In this document: piece by piece, positions 62,078 through 64,000 of the stretch
How the letters are laid out: each line of letters starts with the position of its first letter
Position numbering within the stretch: the stretch's first letter is position 1
From: Pelodera strongyloides
Lineage: Eukaryota > Nematoda > Chromadorea > Rhabditida > Rhabditidae
Assembly (NCBI GenBank): GCA_036852015.1
Contig: JAANDG010000177.1
Location: 1 to 64,000, forward strand
Length of the DNA stretch: 64,000 bases
Reading direction: 5' to 3'
Position numbers and translations under genes: made by a program
Notes under the pieces: model-generated
The model's input: only the letters and a program-made list of their open reading frames with translations
What the model was told of the DNA's origin: nothing
Databases searched by the model: none

Positions 62078-64000
62078 AAGTGAAAGGAAGTAAAAAGTCG
62101 AGTGTCAGTACAAAGAAACGAGTAAAAGAGAATTATGATCTCATTGACATACTAGAGATCCCTAGACAATCTGACGATGGAAATAGAACGAGAAAACATA
62201 GATCACAAAACGAATCAAGCTTGGAAAAGGGAAATTACAATAGTTCGGATGAGAGCTCCCAGTCCAAGAAGTACAAAAAACGTGTGTCACAGAAAAGTAG
62301 ATCGTCAGATAGGACAAAAATGAGCAGTGATTCAGAAAGCAAACAAGACTTCAAATCCTTTCGAAAATGGTGTGATAGAACGATTCGAGAAGATAGTGAA
62401 CAGTTAGAAGAGTCTGAATACCAATTGGATATTTTTAGAAGTATGCAAATGGGTAGCTTAAGTACAACAACAAGAAAGAGTGTACATAAAAAATTAAAAG
62501 ACGAGATAAAGGCATTGGAAAGAAAGCAGGAAAAACTCGCCAAAGTAGATGATGTGGCACAGAATAACGATCTAAGTATAAAATATTGGGATTACTTTTT
62601 AGGAGCCAAAGGTGTTGATCTCATGATGAAGGTAGCGAAATATATTTCTGCATTCAACGAAAGAATCTCAGAACTTCTGTCCTGTACAATAGCATATGAA
62701 CTGAGTAGCCTACCGACAGAACGATCTAGAGAAAAGGTGGGGAGGGAGACTGAAACCCCAATATTACACTCAACAAATAATCCATTACAGAATCACGAAC
62801 CGCTCAGACGGGAGAGAATGATTAGAAATCCAACGTGTGAACGTGAATCCACTGACAGAATGTTAAACCAAACACCTTATCCAACTCATACGCAGTCTGT
62901 ACAGGTTACACCCACCGGCAGTAATCCTTATTGGGCACCGCAACTTACATCCACACCTTACCCAATCGGACCTATCAAATATAACACAAGGTCCCAAACA
63001 CAAACGACTTGCGAATGGAAGCTTGATAAATCCCTAGTACAAATCGAAATCCCACAATTCGACGGTAGTCCGGAATCTTTCGACAGTTTCTGGGAACAAT
63101 TTGATGCCCTAATTAACTCACAGCCTTGTCCAGATATCCAAAAGTTCATAACACTCAAAAAACTGTGTACTGGTCAAGCGGCTGAGTGCATTAAGCAGTT
63201 CCCAGTGACCGGAGAATGCTATCAGGATGCCGTACAACTCATCAAAGAACAATTTGGGGATCCAATCACCAAAAAGAGAGCATTGTACAGTCAGCTTGCA
63301 TCAATTCCTCAGTCAAACCTATCTACTCGGAAACTTCAGAGTACGTTCTTCAACCTGAAAGCAATTTTCCTACGGCTCAATAAGTACGAAAACCTAGACA
63401 ATATGATGTTCAGACAAGAAATCAAAAGACGATTTCCATGGGAAATTATCAATCAGATCAATCAAGGAGAACGCCAGAGAGGTCTGGAATACAACGTAGA
63501 AGAACTATTGAAAAGCATCTTCCAGAAAATAACAACAAAAACAGACAATGAGAGAGCTAAGAATCACTACTACACCGAAATTGCTGCGTTCAGACCATGC
63601 GTGATTTGCAAAACTACTGGACATAGGACAATACATTGCCGTGCCCAAGTTAATCGACACGTTCTAAATGAAACAATAAACAGAGAGCACCTGTGCAAGA
63701 AATGTTTCGAGAGTGATCATCAAGCTCGTGATTGTACAGAAGACAATTGCAAGATTTGCAAACGTGAACACAACGACCAAATTTGCATCGCGGGGCGAGA
63801 TAATCACCAACCTCACCAACCAAGACACAAACAATATACGTTCGAGAGCAATGTTCACGTCCGGCAACAATTACCACACAACTTCAAAGAATTCTCTCAG
63901 GAAATAAAACCATGGAACCACACATATCAACAAACACATACACCACACATCCGTCAAGCTGAACATCCATCATATTCAAGCGCCGAAGACGTGGAATGGG
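62044..64000 (+). CDS. gag: gag of a BEL/Pao-type retrotransposon, cut by window end
   Basis: The frame is open from just after a TGA at 62041 to the window end, more than 650 codons without a stop. The first in-frame ATG is at 62320. The N-terminal part is basic and Ser-rich, followed by a charged coiled-coil-like region. Around 63055-63400 is a DUF1759-type capsid block with IEIPQFDGSPESFDSFWEQF, as in BEL/Pao gag proteins. Three zinc knuckles follow (63598-63790): CVICKTTGHRTIHC, CKKCFESDHQARDC and the variant CKICKREHNDQIC. Protease and reverse transcriptase would lie beyond the window. The absence of stops suggests a young copy. Confidence 0.85.

Noticed and set aside
62235..63877. Several minus-strand frames of 60-100 codons
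   Set aside because: They are antisense shadows of the intact gag frame.
1..64000. CRISPR arrays, operons with ribosome binding sites, prokaryotic features
   Set aside because: None seen; intron structure, tRNA introns and poly(A) signals show eukaryotic nuclear DNA.

Overview
The window looks like nuclear DNA of a nematode (clade not resolved). It is AT-rich, and its genes are split into many 40-260 nt exons. Several start codons lie just downstream of a TTTCAG/TTTAG-type 3' splice site, as expected for spliced-leader trans-splicing. The protein families fit a nematode: otopetrin-like channels, CD36/SCAV receptors, a GAPR-1-type CAP protein and a small secreted thrombospondin-repeat protein. 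tRNA-Tyr genes carry the usual short intron. I assembled the multi-exon genes by eye from splice sites and reading phase. In the main models every phase closes and the total coding length is a multiple of three.

Layout. 1-15.5 kb: tRNA-Met(CAT), a RYBP/YAF2-type Polycomb adaptor (-), an orphan exon, a two-exon small secreted peptide precursor (-), then about 8 kb with no convincing gene, ending at tRNA-Leu(CAG). 15.6-18.4 kb: a PRDM14-type zinc-finger gene (-). 21.1-28.5 kb: a 16-exon CD36/SCARB-family gene (-) whose third intron holds a long foldback element. 30.0-36.2 kb: a small secreted TSP1 protein and a 15-exon otopetrin-like gene, both (+). 36.4-38.9 kb: a KChIP/NCS-like EF-hand gene (-) with two alternative first exons, convergent with the otopetrin gene. 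41.3-45.4 kb: a CAP-domain gene (-) with a long N-terminal region of unknown type; orphan exons lie upstream of it. 47.7-48.1 kb: two tRNA-Tyr genes, one damaged. 49.0-53.2 kb: a complete 12-exon Golgi pH regulator (GPHR) gene (-). 53.9-54.6 kb: an RNF26-like membrane RING gene (+), divergent from GPHR. 55.0-59.5 kb: a T-rich, gene-poor segment flanked by nearly identical 94-bp direct repeats. 59.9-60.5 kb: two exons of an unidentified (+) gene. About 61.4 kb to the end: the 5' part of a BEL/Pao-type LTR retrotransposon, with a putative LTR, primer-binding site, four 26-bp hairpin repeats and an intact gag that runs off the window.

The host genes are unrelated single loci (chromatin, lipid uptake, proton channel, calcium sensing, Golgi acidification, ubiquitin ligase) rather than a pathway cluster. 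The accessory content is non-autonomous DNA transposons inside introns, local tandem duplications and the retroelement. The items most worth checking are the alternative first exons of the calcium sensor, the hairpin array before gag, the 94-bp repeats around the T-rich block, the secreted peptide, and two GC-AG introns.
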